Positions 35,507 through 45,215 of a DNA stretch of 64,000 nt are shown piece by piece. This stretch comes from Umezawaea beigongshangensis (GTDB lineage Bacteria > Actinomycetota > Actinomycetes > Mycobacteriales > Pseudonocardiaceae), in assembly GCF_016464305.1 (NCBI RefSeq), contig NZ_JAEIOJ010000001.1:828685-892684 (forward strand), read 5' to 3'. The stretch's first letter is position 1. Every line of letters starts with the position of its first letter. A model generated the notes under the pieces. That model was given only the letters and a program-made list of their open reading frames with translations. It ran no database searches and was not told the DNA's origin. The position numbers were made by a program, and so were the translations under genes.

Positions 35507-36343
35507 CTAATCGGACCGTGACATCTGGGCGTCGACCAACCAGATGCGCGCGTCGCCCACCCTGCGCGGGTCGGTGATGCCGGGCGCCGGGCGGCCGGAC
35601 GCCGCGGCCAGCGCGCTCTCGTCCGCGACCTCGGGCACCCAGCCGTGCCCGGTGAGCCAGGTGTCCGGGTCGTCGACGTGCGAGTACCACTCGGCGTCGA
35701 GCTTCGAGAACTGCCGGTGCACCTCCCGCATCTGCGGCAGCCGCCGGAACGCACCGTTGACGTGCTCGACGGCGAGGCGGCTGCCGGGCGCGGACAGCAG
35801 GCCGATCCGGTCGAGCAGCCCGGCGGCCTCGTCCGGGCGCAGGAACATCAGCACGCCCTCCACCAGCCACGCCGTGCTGCGGCGGGGGTCGAACCCGGCG
35901 GCGAGCAGCGCGTCCGGCCAGCGTCCGCGCAGATCGGCCGGCACCACGACGCGGTGGCACGCCGGGACCGCGCTCGCCAGCACCGCGTCCTTGAAGTCGA
36001 TGAGCTCGGGCAGGTCGACCTCGAAGACGGTGGTGCCTCCCGGCCAGGGCAACCGGTGCGCCCTGGCGTCCAGGCCGACCGCCACGAGCACCACCTGCGC
36101 GCAGCCGAGGGCGGTGGCGCGCAGCAGCACGTCGTCGAAGAAGCGGGTGCGCAGCACGAAGTGCTCCCCGGCCAGGCCGCAGACGCCGGACAGGTCGGCG
36201 ACGCCGCCCGCGGCCTCCACCAGCTCGCCGGCGAACGGGTCGGCGAACAGCCGGTCGGGCCGCTCGTGCTCGGCGGCCCTGGCCGCGGCGGTCAGCACGG
36301 CGGTGCGCGACACGCCCCGCGGCGCGCGGGTCCGCGTCGTCAT
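35507..36343 (-). CDS. SAM-dependent methyltransferase, TIGR00027/LCMT-like
   Basis: A 278-residue class I methyltransferase of the leucine-carboxymethyltransferase-like group (motifs VLVAVGLDARAHRL, ~residues 86-99; FEVDLPELIDFK, ~105-116; and VEGVLMFL with the following Pro-Asp-Glu). The ATG overlaps the tmk stop (ATGA, 36343-36346), so it is translationally coupled to thymidylate kinase. Substrate unknown; several actinobacterial paralogues exist and some act on polyketide-type molecules. Confidence 0.86.
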   Translation of the reverse strand: MTTRTRAPRGVSRTAVLTAAARAAEHERPDRLFADPFAGELVEAAGGVADLSGVCGLAGEHFVLRTRFFDDVLLRATALGCAQVVLVAVGLDARAHRLPWPGGTTVFEVDLPELIDFKDAVLASAVPACHRVVVPADLRGRWPDALLAAGFDPRRSTAWLVEGVLMFLRPDEAAGLLDRIGLLSAPGSRLAVEHVNGAFRRLPQMREVHRQFSKLDAEWYSHVDDPDTWLTGHGWVPEVADESALAAASGRPAPGITDPRRVGDARIWLVDAQMSRSD

Positions 36344-36984
36344 CACGTGACCAGCGAGGCGGCGAGCGCGTCGAGGTCCACCGCGGAGGCGCCGTCGAGC
36401 ACCCGCCAGGGCGCGAGCCACCCGGCCGCGGCGAGGTCGTCGTAGACGAAGGCGCACCGCTGCTGGAGCCCCGCGTCGGACTCGTAGGCGTCCCGGTCGC
36501 GGCCGGCGTCGACCTCCTCGCGCCTGGCTGCGCGGTCGGCCGCGACCTCGGTGGGAACCCTGAGCAGCAGGTGCAGGTCGGGGACGGGCAGCCCGAAGCG
36601 CTCGATCTCCAGCTCGCGCACCCACGCCACGAACTCGCCGCTCGCGCTCTGGTGCAGCCGCGCGGCGCCGTAGGCGGCGTTGGAGGCCACGTACCGGTCC
36701 AACAGCACGACGTCGAACTTCTCCAGGTCGGTGCGGATCTGCTCCGCCGCGTCGCGCCGGTCCAGCGCGTAGAGGACGGACATGCCGTGCACCGAGTCGG
36801 TCAGGTCGCCGAGCCGTCCGTGCAGCGCCTCGCGGACGAGGTCGGCGTGCACGTCCCGCCCGTAGCGGGGGAACGCCCCGCTCACCACCTCGGCACCGCG
36901 CGCCACGAGCGCGTCGGTCAGCGCCGCCGCGAGCGTGCGCTTGCCCGCACCGTCCAGTCCCTCGACCACCACCAGCTTTCCCAC
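36343..36984 (-). CDS. tmk: thymidylate kinase
   Basis: A 213-residue TMP kinase. The P-loop EGLDGAGKRT (residues ~9-18) has Arg-Thr after the Lys as in the mycobacterial enzyme. The DR-Y motif VVLLDRYVASNAAY (~94-107) and a lid ARREEVDAGRDRDAYE with Arg residues follow. It phosphorylates dTMP to dTDP. The GTG at 36984 (VGKLVVVEG) is preferred over longer frames since it gives the family length of about 214. Confidence 0.93.
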   Translation of the reverse strand: MGKLVVVEGLDGAGKRTLAAALTDALVARGAEVVSGAFPRYGRDVHADLVREALHGRLGDLTDSVHGMSVLYALDRRDAAEQIRTDLEKFDVVLLDRYVASNAAYGAARLHQSASGEFVAWVRELEIERFGLPVPDLHLLLRVPTEVAADRAARREEVDAGRDRDAYESDAGLQQRCAFVYDDLAAAGWLAPWRVLDGASAVDLDALAASLVT

Positions 36985-37083
36985 GGGAACAACACTAGGC
37001 GGAGGCCCTGAGTGGCCGCCGGACACCCGACCGGGCGCATCACCTGACCCACACGGGTGACGGGACATCTTCCGGACGGTGAT

Positions 37084-38055
37084 ATGAGTGACTACTGTGA
37101 ATCTTCACTCGGGGGTGTGAACGCCGATGCTCGGAAGGTGGTGCCGCGGTTGAGCGGTGATCTGCCGGCTCCACTCGCGGAGACGCTGCGCTACGGCCCC
37201 TTCCACCGCGCCCTGCGCGACGCCATCGCCCACCGCGGCGTGTCGCTGGCCCGGCTGCGCGCCGAGCTGGAGCGCCGGGGCGTTCAGGTCGGACAGTCCA
37301 CGCTCAGCTACTGGCAGCGTGGACTGCGTCACCCGGAAGTGCCGCGCGCGATGGGCACCGTGCAGGCGCTGGAGGACGTGCTCGGGTTGCCGCAGGGATC
37401 GCTGGTCTCCCTGATCGGGCCGCGCCGGGCCCAGCCGGTGCCGGCCGTGTTCGCCGAGTTCACCCCGCTGCTCGCGGAGTTCGAGTCGATCGGCGAGAGC
37501 GGTCGCGCCAACGCCGACCTGGACGTGCTCGCCGTGCACGACACCGTGGTCGTCGGCGCGATGCGGGAGCGCCGGGTGATCACGACCCGGCTCGTCCTGC
37601 GGGCGCTGAGATCGGGGCCCGACCGGTACCTGGCGGTGCACCAGGGCGACGAGGGCAGTGCCATCGGCAACACCGTGGTGCGCCCGGCGGAGGGGTGCCG
37701 GCAGGGGCGGGTGCGCCGGGAGGGCGCGTCGCGCGGGCTGGCCGTGGAGCTGCTGTTCGACCGCAGGCTCGCGAGCGGCGAGGAGCACGTCCTGAGCTTC
37801 ACCGTCGTGGACGACCCCGGCGGTCCCACGGCCGGTCACCTGCGGACCTTCCGCGAGCCGTGCCCCAGCTACCTGGCGCAGCTCGCCTTCCACCGGCGGG
37901 CGCTCCCGGCGAGGTGCACCAAGCAGTTCCTGACGGCTCCCGGCGCGACGCCGGTCGAGGTCGAGGAGCTGGTGTGCGGCCTCGGCGGTGTGGCCAGCGC
38001 CTACTTCACCGAGGTGGGACCGGGGTCGGCCGGCATCGGCGTCGAGTGGAGCTGA
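37084..38055 (+). CDS. XRE-like transcriptional regulator with large C-terminal domain
   Basis: A ~323-residue protein. An N-terminal helix-turn-helix (FHRALRDAIAHRGVSLARLR through STLSYWQRGLRHPEVP) resembles Cro/C1-type regulators, with the recognition part STLSYWQRG. The remaining ~220 residues form a beta-rich domain with AVHDTVVVGAMRERRVITTRLVLRA and CPSYLAQLAFHRRALPARC, typical of a conserved actinobacterial regulator family whose ligand is unknown. The ATG at 37084 and a GTG at 37117 are both possible; neither has a clear ribosome-binding site. Divergent from tmk. Confidence 0.8.
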   Translation: MSDYCESSLGGVNADARKVVPRLSGDLPAPLAETLRYGPFHRALRDAIAHRGVSLARLRAELERRGVQVGQSTLSYWQRGLRHPEVPRAMGTVQALEDVLGLPQGSLVSLIGPRRAQPVPAVFAEFTPLLAEFESIGESGRANADLDVLAVHDTVVVGAMRERRVITTRLVLRALRSGPDRYLAVHQGDEGSAIGNTVVRPAEGCRQGRVRREGASRGLAVELLFDRRLASGEEHVLSFTVVDDPGGPTAGHLRTFREPCPSYLAQLAFHRRALPARCTKQFLTAPGATPVEVEELVCGLGGVASAYFTEVGPGSAGIGVEWS

Positions 38056-38057
38056 GC

Positions 38058-38100
38058 GCGGGGCGCGTCCGCCGGACCTCCTCCGGCGGACGCGCCCCGC
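38058..38100. terminator. terminator between the regulator and sahH
   Basis: GCGGGGCGCGTCCGCCGGA (38058-38076) pairs perfectly with 38082-38100, a 19-bp stem with a 5-nt loop, between convergent stops. Confidence 0.93.
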
Positions 38101-38107
38101 GGCGATC

Positions 38108-39571
38108 TCAGTAGCGGTAGTGCTCGGGCTTGTACGGGCCCTCGACGTCGACGTCGATGTACTCGGCCTGCTCCTTGGTCAGCTTGGTGAGCTGACCGCC
38201 CAGCGCCTCCAGGTGGATGCGCGCGACCTTCTCGTCGAGCACCTTGGGCAGGCGGTAGACCTCGTTGTCGTACTCCTCGAACTTGGTGAACAGCTCGACC
38301 TGGGCGATCACCTGGTTGGAGAAGGAGTTCGACATCACGAAGCTCGGGTGACCGGTGGCGTTGCCCAGGTTCAGCAGGCGGCCCTCGGACAGCACGATGA
38401 TCGAGTGGCCGTCGGGGAAGACCCACTCGTCGACCTGCGGCTTGATGTTGATCCTGTGGATGCCGGGGTAGCGGGCCAGCCCGGCCATGTCCAGCTCGTT
38501 GTCGAAGTGGCCGATGTTGCCCAGGATCGCCTGGTGCTTCATCTGCGCCATGTGCTGCGCGGTCACGACGTCCTTGTTGCCCGTCGTGGTGATGACCAGG
38601 TCGGCCCGGCCCAGCACGTCCTCCAGCCGCTGCACGTCGTAGCCGTCCATCGCCGCCTGGAGCGCGCAGATCGGGTCGATCTCGGTGATGATCACCCGAG
38701 CGCCCTGGCCGCGCAGCGACTCCGCCGCGCCCTTGCCGACGTCGCCGTAGCCGCACACCACGGCGACCTTGCCGCCGATCAGCACGTCGGTGCCGCGGTT
38801 GATGCCGTCGATCAGCGAGTGTCGGATGCCGTAGCGGTTGTCGAACTTCGACTTCGTCACCGCGTCGTTGACGTTGATCGCCGGGAACAGCAGGTCACCG
38901 GCGGCGGCGAGCTGGTACAGCCGCATGACGCCCGTGGTGGTCTCCTCGGTCACGCCGCGGATGCCCTCGGCGATCTTGGTCCACTTGCCGCTGTCCGCGG
39001 CCAGCGACTCCTTCAGCAGCCCCAGGAAGACCTTCCACTCGTCGGAGTCGTCCTCCTCCGCCGGAGGCACGACACCGGCCTGCTCGTACTGGCGGCCCCT
39101 GTGCACGAGCATGGTGGCGTCACCGCCGTCGTCCAGGATCATGTTCGGGCCCTGGCCGTCGGGCCAGGTCAGCATCTGCTCGGCGGTCCACCAGTACTCC
39201 TCCAGCGTCTCGCCCTTCCAGGCGAACACCGGAACGCCCTGCGGCTCCTCCTCGGTGCCGTGCGGGCCGAGGACCACGGCGGCGGCCGCGTGGTCCTGGG
39301 TGGAGAAGATGTTGCACGAGGCCCACCGGACCTCGGCGCCGAGCGAGACCAGCGTCTCGATGAGCACGGCCGTCTGCACGGTCATGTGCAGGGAGCCGGA
39401 CACGCGGGCACCCCGCAGCGGGTAGACCTCGGCGTACTCCCGACGCAGAGCCATCAGGCCGGGCATCTCGTGCTCGGCGAGACGGATCTCCTTGCGGCCG
39501 AACTCGGCCAGGGAAAGGTCGGCCACAGCAAAGTCGATGCCGTTGCGGGATTGCAGCCTCTGGGCTGTCAT
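38108..39571 (-). CDS. sahH: adenosylhomocysteinase
   Basis: A 487-residue S-adenosylhomocysteine hydrolase that splits SAH to adenosine and homocysteine, with bound NAD. The NAD Rossmann motif is [11 protein letters not shown]; catalytic-site elements include the Asp/Glu in the [13 protein letters not shown] region, Cys in [12 protein letters not shown], and Lys in [11 protein letters not shown]. The C-terminal KPEHYRY is universal. The length, with the ~40-residue insert [18 protein letters not shown] typical of actinobacterial forms, fits. The ATG at 39571 has TGGAGGAA upstream. No SAH riboswitch is seen in the leader. Confidence 0.97.
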   Translation of the reverse strand: MTAQRLQSRNGIDFAVADLSLAEFGRKEIRLAEHEMPGLMALRREYAEVYPLRGARVSGSLHMTVQTAVLIETLVSLGAEVRWASCNIFSTQDHAAAAVVLGPHGTEEEPQGVPVFAWKGETLEEYWWTAEQMLTWPDGQGPNMILDDGGDATMLVHRGRQYEQAGVVPPAEEDDSDEWKVFLGLLKESLAADSGKWTKIAEGIRGVTEETTTGVMRLYQLAAAGDLLFPAINVNDAVTKSKFDNRYGIRHSLIDGINRGTDVLIGGKVAVVCGYGDVGKGAAESLRGQGARVIITEIDPICALQAAMDGYDVQRLEDVLGRADLVITTTGNKDVVTAQHMAQMKHQAILGNIGHFDNELDMAGLARYPGIHRINIKPQVDEWVFPDGHSIIVLSEGRLLNLGNATGHPSFVMSNSFSNQVIAQVELFTKFEEYDNEVYRLPKVLDEKVARIHLEALGGQLTKLTKEQAEYIDVDVEGPYKPEHYRY

Positions 39572-39735
39572 CGCGAGTTCCTCCACGCGTTCGGTCTGGG
39601 TGCCGATCTGACAGTACCGCCCGCCACGCCGGTCTCCCGGATAGCGCGAAAGTACGCACAGATGAACCAAGATGGCCTCTCGACCTGGTACGACGGTCGA
39701 GACTCGACCGAGCAGTCGTGGTAGGGAGGCCCCCG

Positions 39736-42162
39736 GTGCTGATCCCCGGTCCGGACACCCGCGTCGTCGAACTGAGGGTGCACGGCGTGCAGGGCACGAC
39801 CCCGGAATCGCTGGTGGACGCGGTCGCGGCAGTGGACGTGGCCGGAGACGGCACCGGCCGCGTCGTCCGACCGGCCGACCGGCTGCGTCGCCCCGCGCCG
39901 GGCCCGGTGCTCCAGGTGGAGGGACGGCCGGTGCCCCGCACGGTGGAGGGCTACCTGTGGGGCGGCATGACCTCCGGCGGACTGGCGAAGGCCACGTGGG
40001 CGCTGCTGTTCCCCTTCTGCGTCGCCAACGTCGCGCACTGGATGCTGCCGCCGGTCCGCGAGGGCAGCACGGCCGGTCGGCTGCTCGGCGTCGCGCTGCG
40101 GTCGCTGCTGCGGCTCGCCGCGCTGCTGCTGACGGTGCTGCTCGTCGTGCAGGTGGCGGTCGTGAGCCTGGACCTGCTGGCGGTGCAGTGCCTCGCGCCC
40201 GGCTCGGCCTGCCTGGACGAGGTGCCCGACCGGGTGCGCGACCTGCCGTGGTTCCGCTCGGCGACCGGGCTGCTGCCGGTGGCGCTCGCGGTGTTCGTGC
40301 TGTGGCGCGTGTCGATGGTCACGTGGCGCGTGGAGAGCGCGCACACCGCGGAGCAGGTGGAACGCGCGGAGGGCTCCGGGAGCGCACGGGCGGACCAGCC
40401 GGCGGGTGGGCTGTCCGGGCTGCCCGGCGCGCACGTGGCGACCGACCCGGACACCCCGGCGCTGCGCGCGCTGCACGCCGTGGCCGGGCTCGCGGCGGTG
40501 TCGCTGTTCGCCCTGGGCGGACCGCTCGGCCCGGCGGAGCCGGGAGTCGCGGCGACCGGCGCGTGGTTCGCCGCCCTCGCACTGGGAATCGCCTGCGCCC
40601 TGGGCGTGCTGCTGCTGGACGACCCCACGGGCGCGCGGTCCACCGGCGGCGGCCGGGTGCTGCGGGCCGTGCTGGCCCGCGCGCCGCGCCGGGTGCTGCT
40701 GGCGATCGGCGCTGCGCTGCTGCTGGTCACCACCGGCGTGCTGCGCCGCGTCCCCGACACCCTGCCCGGCGTGGACGCCGGGGTGCAGCTGATCGCCGCG
40801 CTGCTCGGTCTGGTCGTCGTGGCGCTGGCCGTGCTGCTGATCCCGGCCGCGCTGCTGGCCCGGCGCACGTGGACGTCCGTGCCGCGCGAGCTGCGGCCGT
40901 GGGCCGGGGGCTGGATGGCGGCGCCGGTGCTCGTGGTGGCCGTGCTGCTCGGCGGCGGGTTCGGCGCGGGAATCGGCCTGACCGCGCAGAAGTCGCTCGG
41001 GCACGACCTCGTCCTGCCGCGCGGCTACGACCGGGTGACGCTGCTGTGGGGCGCGGCCGGGGTGCTCGGTCTGCTGGCCGTCGTCGCGGTGGCCTCCACG
41101 ACGGGGTTCGTGCGCTGGACGTCGCTGCGGCGCACGGAGTGGGCGCGCGAGGCCGCGCTGCTGCACACCGGCCGCCCGCGCGACCGGGCCCGCGCGACGC
41201 GCGCCTGGTGGTGGGCCAGGTGGGAGCGCAACCACACGCAGCACGTCCTGATCATCGTCGCCGCGGTCCTCGCGTCGGGCACGGCGCTGGCCGTCGTGCT
41301 GCGCACGAGTGACGTGGAACCGGCGTCGTGGACCCGTCCGCTGTCCGGGCTGGGCGTGCTCGTCCTCGGTCTGCTCGCCGTGGGCCTGGTGCGGCTGGTC
41401 CACCTCGCCGCGAAGCAGCCGGAGTCCGGCCGGCGGCTGGGGGTCCTCGCGGACATCGCGTCGTTCTGGCCGCGCGAGGCGCACCCGATCGTGCCGCCGT
41501 GCTACGCGTTGAAGGTCGTGCCGGAGCTGGTGGCGCGGGTGCGGGAGCACCTGCGCGACCCCGGCGTGCGGGTCGTGCTGACCGGGCACAGCCAGGGCAG
41601 CCTGCTCGCGGCGGTCGCGGTGGCCCGCCTGCTGGAGGAGCTTCCCGAGCAGGACCGGGCGCGCGTCGGCCTGCTGACGGCCGGGTCGCAGCTCCAGTGG
41701 GCCTACCCGCGCGCGTTCCCGGCCGTGGTCCCGCACGGCTCGCTGGCGGTCCTGTCCGGCGGGCTCGGCGGACGGTGGCGCGCGCTGTGCCGGGGCACGG
41801 ACCCGCTGGGCGGCGCGGTGACCACGTGGGGCAGGCAGGTCTACGACGGGGCGCTGCTCGGCGTGGGCTTCCGCGCCGACGGCACCGAGGGCGCGCTGCC
41901 CGCAGCGCTGCCGGGGCCGACCGGCGCGCTGGTCCTCGGCGGTGACCACTGGTTGCCGGACCCGCAGCGCGGCCCGTTCCCCGGCCGCCGCTGGGCCTCC
42001 GGCGTGAACGCCCACACCGAGTACACCTCCGACCCCGAGTGGGACCGCGCCGTGGCGATGGCCGCCGGGCTGATCTCCGCGGAGCCGCCGCGCCCCGCGG
42101 TTCCGGGGCTGCCGCTCCTGCGCTCGCCGTTCTCCCGCTTCCCCGCTCCCGGCCCGACCTAG
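39736..42162 (+). CDS. large membrane protein with split alpha/beta-hydrolase (lipase-like) motifs
   Basis: An 808-residue protein. It begins with the hydrolase oxyanion-type strand [15 protein letters not shown] (His16), then passes through about ten hydrophobic segments (~60-560), and finally the nucleophile elbow [21 protein letters not shown] with Ser619 in GHSQG. A late His is in GGDHWLPD (~740). So the membrane part seems inserted between the first strand and the elbow of a hydrolase. The GTG at 39736 has GGGAGG 6 nt upstream. Substrate is unknown; an esterase or lipase acting at the membrane is the best guess. Its stop and that of the next convergent gene overlap on CTAG. Confidence 0.78.
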   Translation: MLIPGPDTRVVELRVHGVQGTTPESLVDAVAAVDVAGDGTGRVVRPADRLRRPAPGPVLQVEGRPVPRTVEGYLWGGMTSGGLAKATWALLFPFCVANVAHWMLPPVREGSTAGRLLGVALRSLLRLAALLLTVLLVVQVAVVSLDLLAVQCLAPGSACLDEVPDRVRDLPWFRSATGLLPVALAVFVLWRVSMVTWRVESAHTAEQVERAEGSGSARADQPAGGLSGLPGAHVATDPDTPALRALHAVAGLAAVSLFALGGPLGPAEPGVAATGAWFAALALGIACALGVLLLDDPTGARSTGGGRVLRAVLARAPRRVLLAIGAALLLVTTGVLRRVPDTLPGVDAGVQLIAALLGLVVVALAVLLIPAALLARRTWTSVPRELRPWAGGWMAAPVLVVAVLLGGGFGAGIGLTAQKSLGHDLVLPRGYDRVTLLWGAAGVLGLLAVVAVASTTGFVRWTSLRRTEWAREAALLHTGRPRDRARATRAWWWARWERNHTQHVLIIVAAVLASGTALAVVLRTSDVEPASWTRPLSGLGVLVLGLLAVGLVRLVHLAAKQPESGRRLGVLADIASFWPREAHPIVPPCYALKVVPELVARVREHLRDPGVRVVLTGHSQGSLLAAVAVARLLEELPEQDRARVGLLTAGSQLQWAYPRAFPAVVPHGSLAVLSGGLGGRWRALCRGTDPLGGAVTTWGRQVYDGALLGVGFRADGTEGALPAALPGPTGALVLGGDHWLPDPQRGPFPGRRWASGVNAHTEYTSDPEWDRAVAMAAGLISAEPPRPAVPGLPLLRSPFSRFPAPGPT

Positions 42163-43436
42163 GTCAGCCCGCGCAGCAGGGCCGTCGCCGCGGCGGTGCG
42201 CCCCGCCTCCGCGAGCAGACCGGCCGGGGCCAGGACGTGGTCGCGGTCGACCAGGACCGACGCCGAGCGCAGGACCGGGCGCAGCACGGGATCGGCGCGC
42301 AGCACGCGCTCCACGGGCTCGGACGACGGCGCGTGCCGGAAGACGCCGCCCGACAGCACCAGCAGCCCCGCTCCCCGCGGTCCGAGGCGGCCGTCGACCA
42401 GGCGCAGGTGCCGCCGCACGGCCAGCACCGTCGCGAGACCGGCCAGCCGCAGGTCCACGGCGCGCTCCGCCTCGTCACCGGGCACCCGGTCCACCCGCGC
42501 CGCGCGGGCGAGGGCCGCCGCCTCCAGCCGCCGCGCCTCCTCCGGTTCCACGAGCCGCTCGGCGAGCGCCTCCGCGACCACGCCCGGCGCCGAGGCGCGC
42601 ATCCCCAGGTCGCCCTCGACCGTGCGCCGGTCCGGGGGCAGCGCGACGGTGCGCTCCACGTCGTCGTCCACCCCGGACACCGCCGAGTACACGTCGGTGG
42701 TCGCGCCGCCGACGTCCACCACGAGCACCGCCTCCCCGCCGCCCAGCGCGGCGAACCGGGACACCCCGGCGAGCACGGCGTCCGGCGTCACCGCCCGCAC
42801 GAGCCGGCGGAAGCGGGGGCCGCGCGAGAGGCCCTTGCCGCCGATGACGTGCCGCAGGAACGCCGAGCGGATCGCGGCCCTGGCCGGACCGGGCGCCAGC
42901 TCCCCCACGTCGGGCAGCACGTTGTCGCACGGCACCACCACGCGGCCGGTCGACCGCAGCAGCTCCAGCGCCTCCGCGCGCGCCGCGGTGTTGCCGGCCA
43001 GCACGACCGGGCACGCCAGCCGGTTCACGGCGAGCCGGCGCGCGTTGTGCAGCAGGACCGAGGCGTCACCGCCGTCCGTGCCGCCGACGAGCAGCACCAG
43101 GTCGGGCGCGCGGGCGCGCAGCTCGCGCAGCCCGGCGCCGGACAGCGGCCCGCTCGACACGTGGACGACCCGCGCCCCGGCCGACAGCGCGACCCGGTGC
43201 CCGGCCTCGGCGCTGACCAGCCGCTCCTGACCCACGACGGCCAGCCGCAGCCCGCCACCGGCGGAGGAGCAGAGGAGGACCTCGTCGCCCGCGTGCGTCA
43301 CCGCGTCGATCCCGCGCAGCACCTCGGGCGGGGTGGTGGGGTGCTGCGCCGTGCCCAGCAGCTCGCCGTCGGGCGCGACGCGCACGGCCTTCGTCCACGT
43401 CGAGCCGACGTCGACGCACGTGATCACCCGGTCCAC
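42159..43436 (-). CDS. MutL/GlmL-family ASKHA ATPase
   Basis: A 425-residue ATPase of the glutamate-mutase MutL/GlmL group. Phosphate loops: CVDVGSTWTKAV (~residues 7-18) and LVVDVGGATTDVYS (~235-248); the rest is an ASKHA fold with LLVLSGGVFRHA. In the known system such proteins protect or reactivate adenosylcobalamin mutases. No mutase gene is in this window, so the partner is unknown. The GTG at 43436 and another GTG at 43427 both fit. It converges on the membrane hydrolase with stops overlapping on CTAG (42159-42162). Confidence 0.82.
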   Translation of the reverse strand: MDRVITCVDVGSTWTKAVRVAPDGELLGTAQHPTTPPEVLRGIDAVTHAGDEVLLCSSAGGGLRLAVVGQERLVSAEAGHRVALSAGARVVHVSSGPLSGAGLRELRARAPDLVLLVGGTDGGDASVLLHNARRLAVNRLACPVVLAGNTAARAEALELLRSTGRVVVPCDNVLPDVGELAPGPARAAIRSAFLRHVIGGKGLSRGPRFRRLVRAVTPDAVLAGVSRFAALGGGEAVLVVDVGGATTDVYSAVSGVDDDVERTVALPPDRRTVEGDLGMRASAPGVVAEALAERLVEPEEARRLEAAALARAARVDRVPGDEAERAVDLRLAGLATVLAVRRHLRLVDGRLGPRGAGLLVLSGGVFRHAPSSEPVERVLRADPVLRPVLRSASVLVDRDHVLAPAGLLAEAGRTAAATALLRGLT

Positions 43437-43503
43437 GCGTCCCCCAGCACGAAGGTCGTCACACGGGAAAGCCACCCGTGACACGGTCCCCGGAGATCCT
43501 CGT

Positions 43504-43531
43504 GGAGGGCACGCGACCGACCCGGCCCTCC
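43504..43531 (-). terminator. possible terminator of the permease gene
   Basis: GGAGGGC (43504-43510) pairs with GCCCTCC (43525-43531) over a 14-nt loop, 17 nt past the permease stop. Weak and without a U-run. Confidence 0.4.
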
Positions 43532-43547
43532 CCCCGGGACGAGCACC

Positions 43548-45053
43548 TCAGCTCTCGCGATCGGCCGCGGTCCGCGCGCCGAGGACGGAGTGCCTGCGGC
43601 CGTAGACGAAGTACACGACCACACCGAGCGCCATCCACGCGAGGAAGCGGACCCAGGTGAGCGCGGTCAGGTTCAGCATCAGCCACAGGCAGGCCAGGAT
43701 CGCGAGGACCGGCACGAACGGCACCCACGGCACGCGGAAGCCGCGCTCCAGGTCCGGCCGCGTCCGGCGCAGCACCAGCACACCGCCGGAGACCAGCACG
43801 AACGCGAACAGCGTGCCGACGTTGACCATCTCCTCCAGCTTGCCGGCCGGGAAGAAGCCCGCGGCGACGGCCACCAGGACGCCGATGACCAGCGTGACGC
43901 GCGTGGGCGTGCCGTGCGTGCCGGTCTTCGCCAGCGCGCGGGGCAGCAGGCCGTCGCGGGACATGGCGAACATGACGCGGGTCTGGCCCAGCATCAGGAC
44001 CATCACGACGGTGGTCAGACCGGCGAGCGCGCCCACCGAGATGACCGCGGCGGCCCAGTCCACGCCGTTGGCGGCGAACGCGGTGGCCAGCGTGGCCTTC
44101 GTGCCGTCCCGCGTCGCCAGGGTCTCGTAGGGGACCATGCCGGTCAGCACCAGCGACACCGCGACGTACAGGACGGTGACGATCGCGAGCGATCCGAGGA
44201 TGCCGCGCGGCACGGCCCGCTGCGGGTCGCGGGTCTCCTCCGCGGTGGTGGCGACGACGTCGAAGCCGATGAACGCGAAGAACACCAGCGACGCGGCGGC
44301 CAGCAGGCCGAGGACGCCGAACGAGCTGGACTCGGCCCCGGTCATCAGCGAGAACAGCGACTGCTCCAGGCCGCCGGACCCGACACCGGCCGAGCCGCCG
44401 TCCTGCGCGGGCGGGATGTAGGGGCTGTAGTTCTCGACCTTGACGTAGGTGATGCCCAGCACGATCACGAGCAGCACGACGCCGACCTTGATCCCGGTGA
44501 TCACCGCGCTGACCCGCGACGACAGCTTGGTGCCCACGACGAGCAGCACCGTCAGCGCGGCGACCAGCAGCAGCGAGCCCCAGTCGACGTCGATCCCCGC
44601 CACGGACGCGGTGGTCCTGACGTCGACCCCGACGAGGCCGAGCACCTCGGCGAGGTAGAGCGACCAGCCCTTGGACACCGCCGCGGCGCCGACCGCGAAC
44701 TCCAGCACCAGGTCCCAGCCGATGATCCACGCCGCGAACTCGCCGAAGGTGGCGTAGGAGAACGTGTAGGCGCTGCCCGCGACGGGCACGGTCGAGGCGA
44801 ACTCCGCGTAGCACAGGGCCGCGAGGGCGCAGGCGAAGGCGGCGAGCACGAAGGCGAGCGACACCGAGGGCCCGGCGAGGTTGCCCGCGGTGCTGGCGGT
44901 GAGGGTGAAGATCCCCGCGCCGATCACGACCGCCACGCCGAAGACCGTGAGGTCCCAGGCCGTCAGGTCCTTGCGCAGCTTGGTGTCCGGCTCGTCGGTG
45001 TCCGCTATGGACTGCTCGATCGACTTCGTGCGCCACAGCCCGTTCCGCGCCAC
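43548..45053 (-). CDS. APC-superfamily amino acid permease (cationic amino acid transporter type)
   Basis: A 501-residue multi-pass transporter with about a dozen hydrophobic segments. The first helix has GAGIFTLTASTAGNLAGPSVSLAF, the APC substrate-site motif G-A-G-I-F. The SLC7-like VPVAGSAYTFSYATFGEFAAWIIGWDL and DVVATTAEETRDPQRAVPRGIL are hallmarks of the CAT group. It likely imports basic amino acids by proton symport or exchange. It equals Rv3253c in position. The start is the ATG at 45053, with a GAGGGA ribosome-binding site close upstream. Confidence 0.9.
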   Translation of the reverse strand: MARNGLWRTKSIEQSIADTDEPDTKLRKDLTAWDLTVFGVAVVIGAGIFTLTASTAGNLAGPSVSLAFVLAAFACALAALCYAEFASTVPVAGSAYTFSYATFGEFAAWIIGWDLVLEFAVGAAAVSKGWSLYLAEVLGLVGVDVRTTASVAGIDVDWGSLLLVAALTVLLVVGTKLSSRVSAVITGIKVGVVLLVIVLGITYVKVENYSPYIPPAQDGGSAGVGSGGLEQSLFSLMTGAESSSFGVLGLLAAASLVFFAFIGFDVVATTAEETRDPQRAVPRGILGSLAIVTVLYVAVSLVLTGMVPYETLATRDGTKATLATAFAANGVDWAAAVISVGALAGLTTVVMVLMLGQTRVMFAMSRDGLLPRALAKTGTHGTPTRVTLVIGVLVAVAAGFFPAGKLEEMVNVGTLFAFVLVSGGVLVLRRTRPDLERGFRVPWVPFVPVLAILACLWLMLNLTALTWVRFLAWMALGVVVYFVYGRRHSVLGARTAADRES

Positions 45054-45215
45054 GGTGTTCCCTCCTCGTGCTGAGCTGGTGTCCGGCCCACCACCCTAGG
45101 GGGTCACCGCTGGTGAGACGTGTTCTTGTCCTGTTGTGTCGATGACACCGAAGAGGTCTGGACCATACGCTCGATCTCCGCCGCCGATCTCGTCCTCGAC
45201 CCGAGGGAGACCGTC

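Noticed and set aside
39572-39735. SAH or SAM riboswitch upstream of sahH
   Set aside because: The 160-nt leader region has no recognisable conserved core; only a normal ribosome-binding site is seen.
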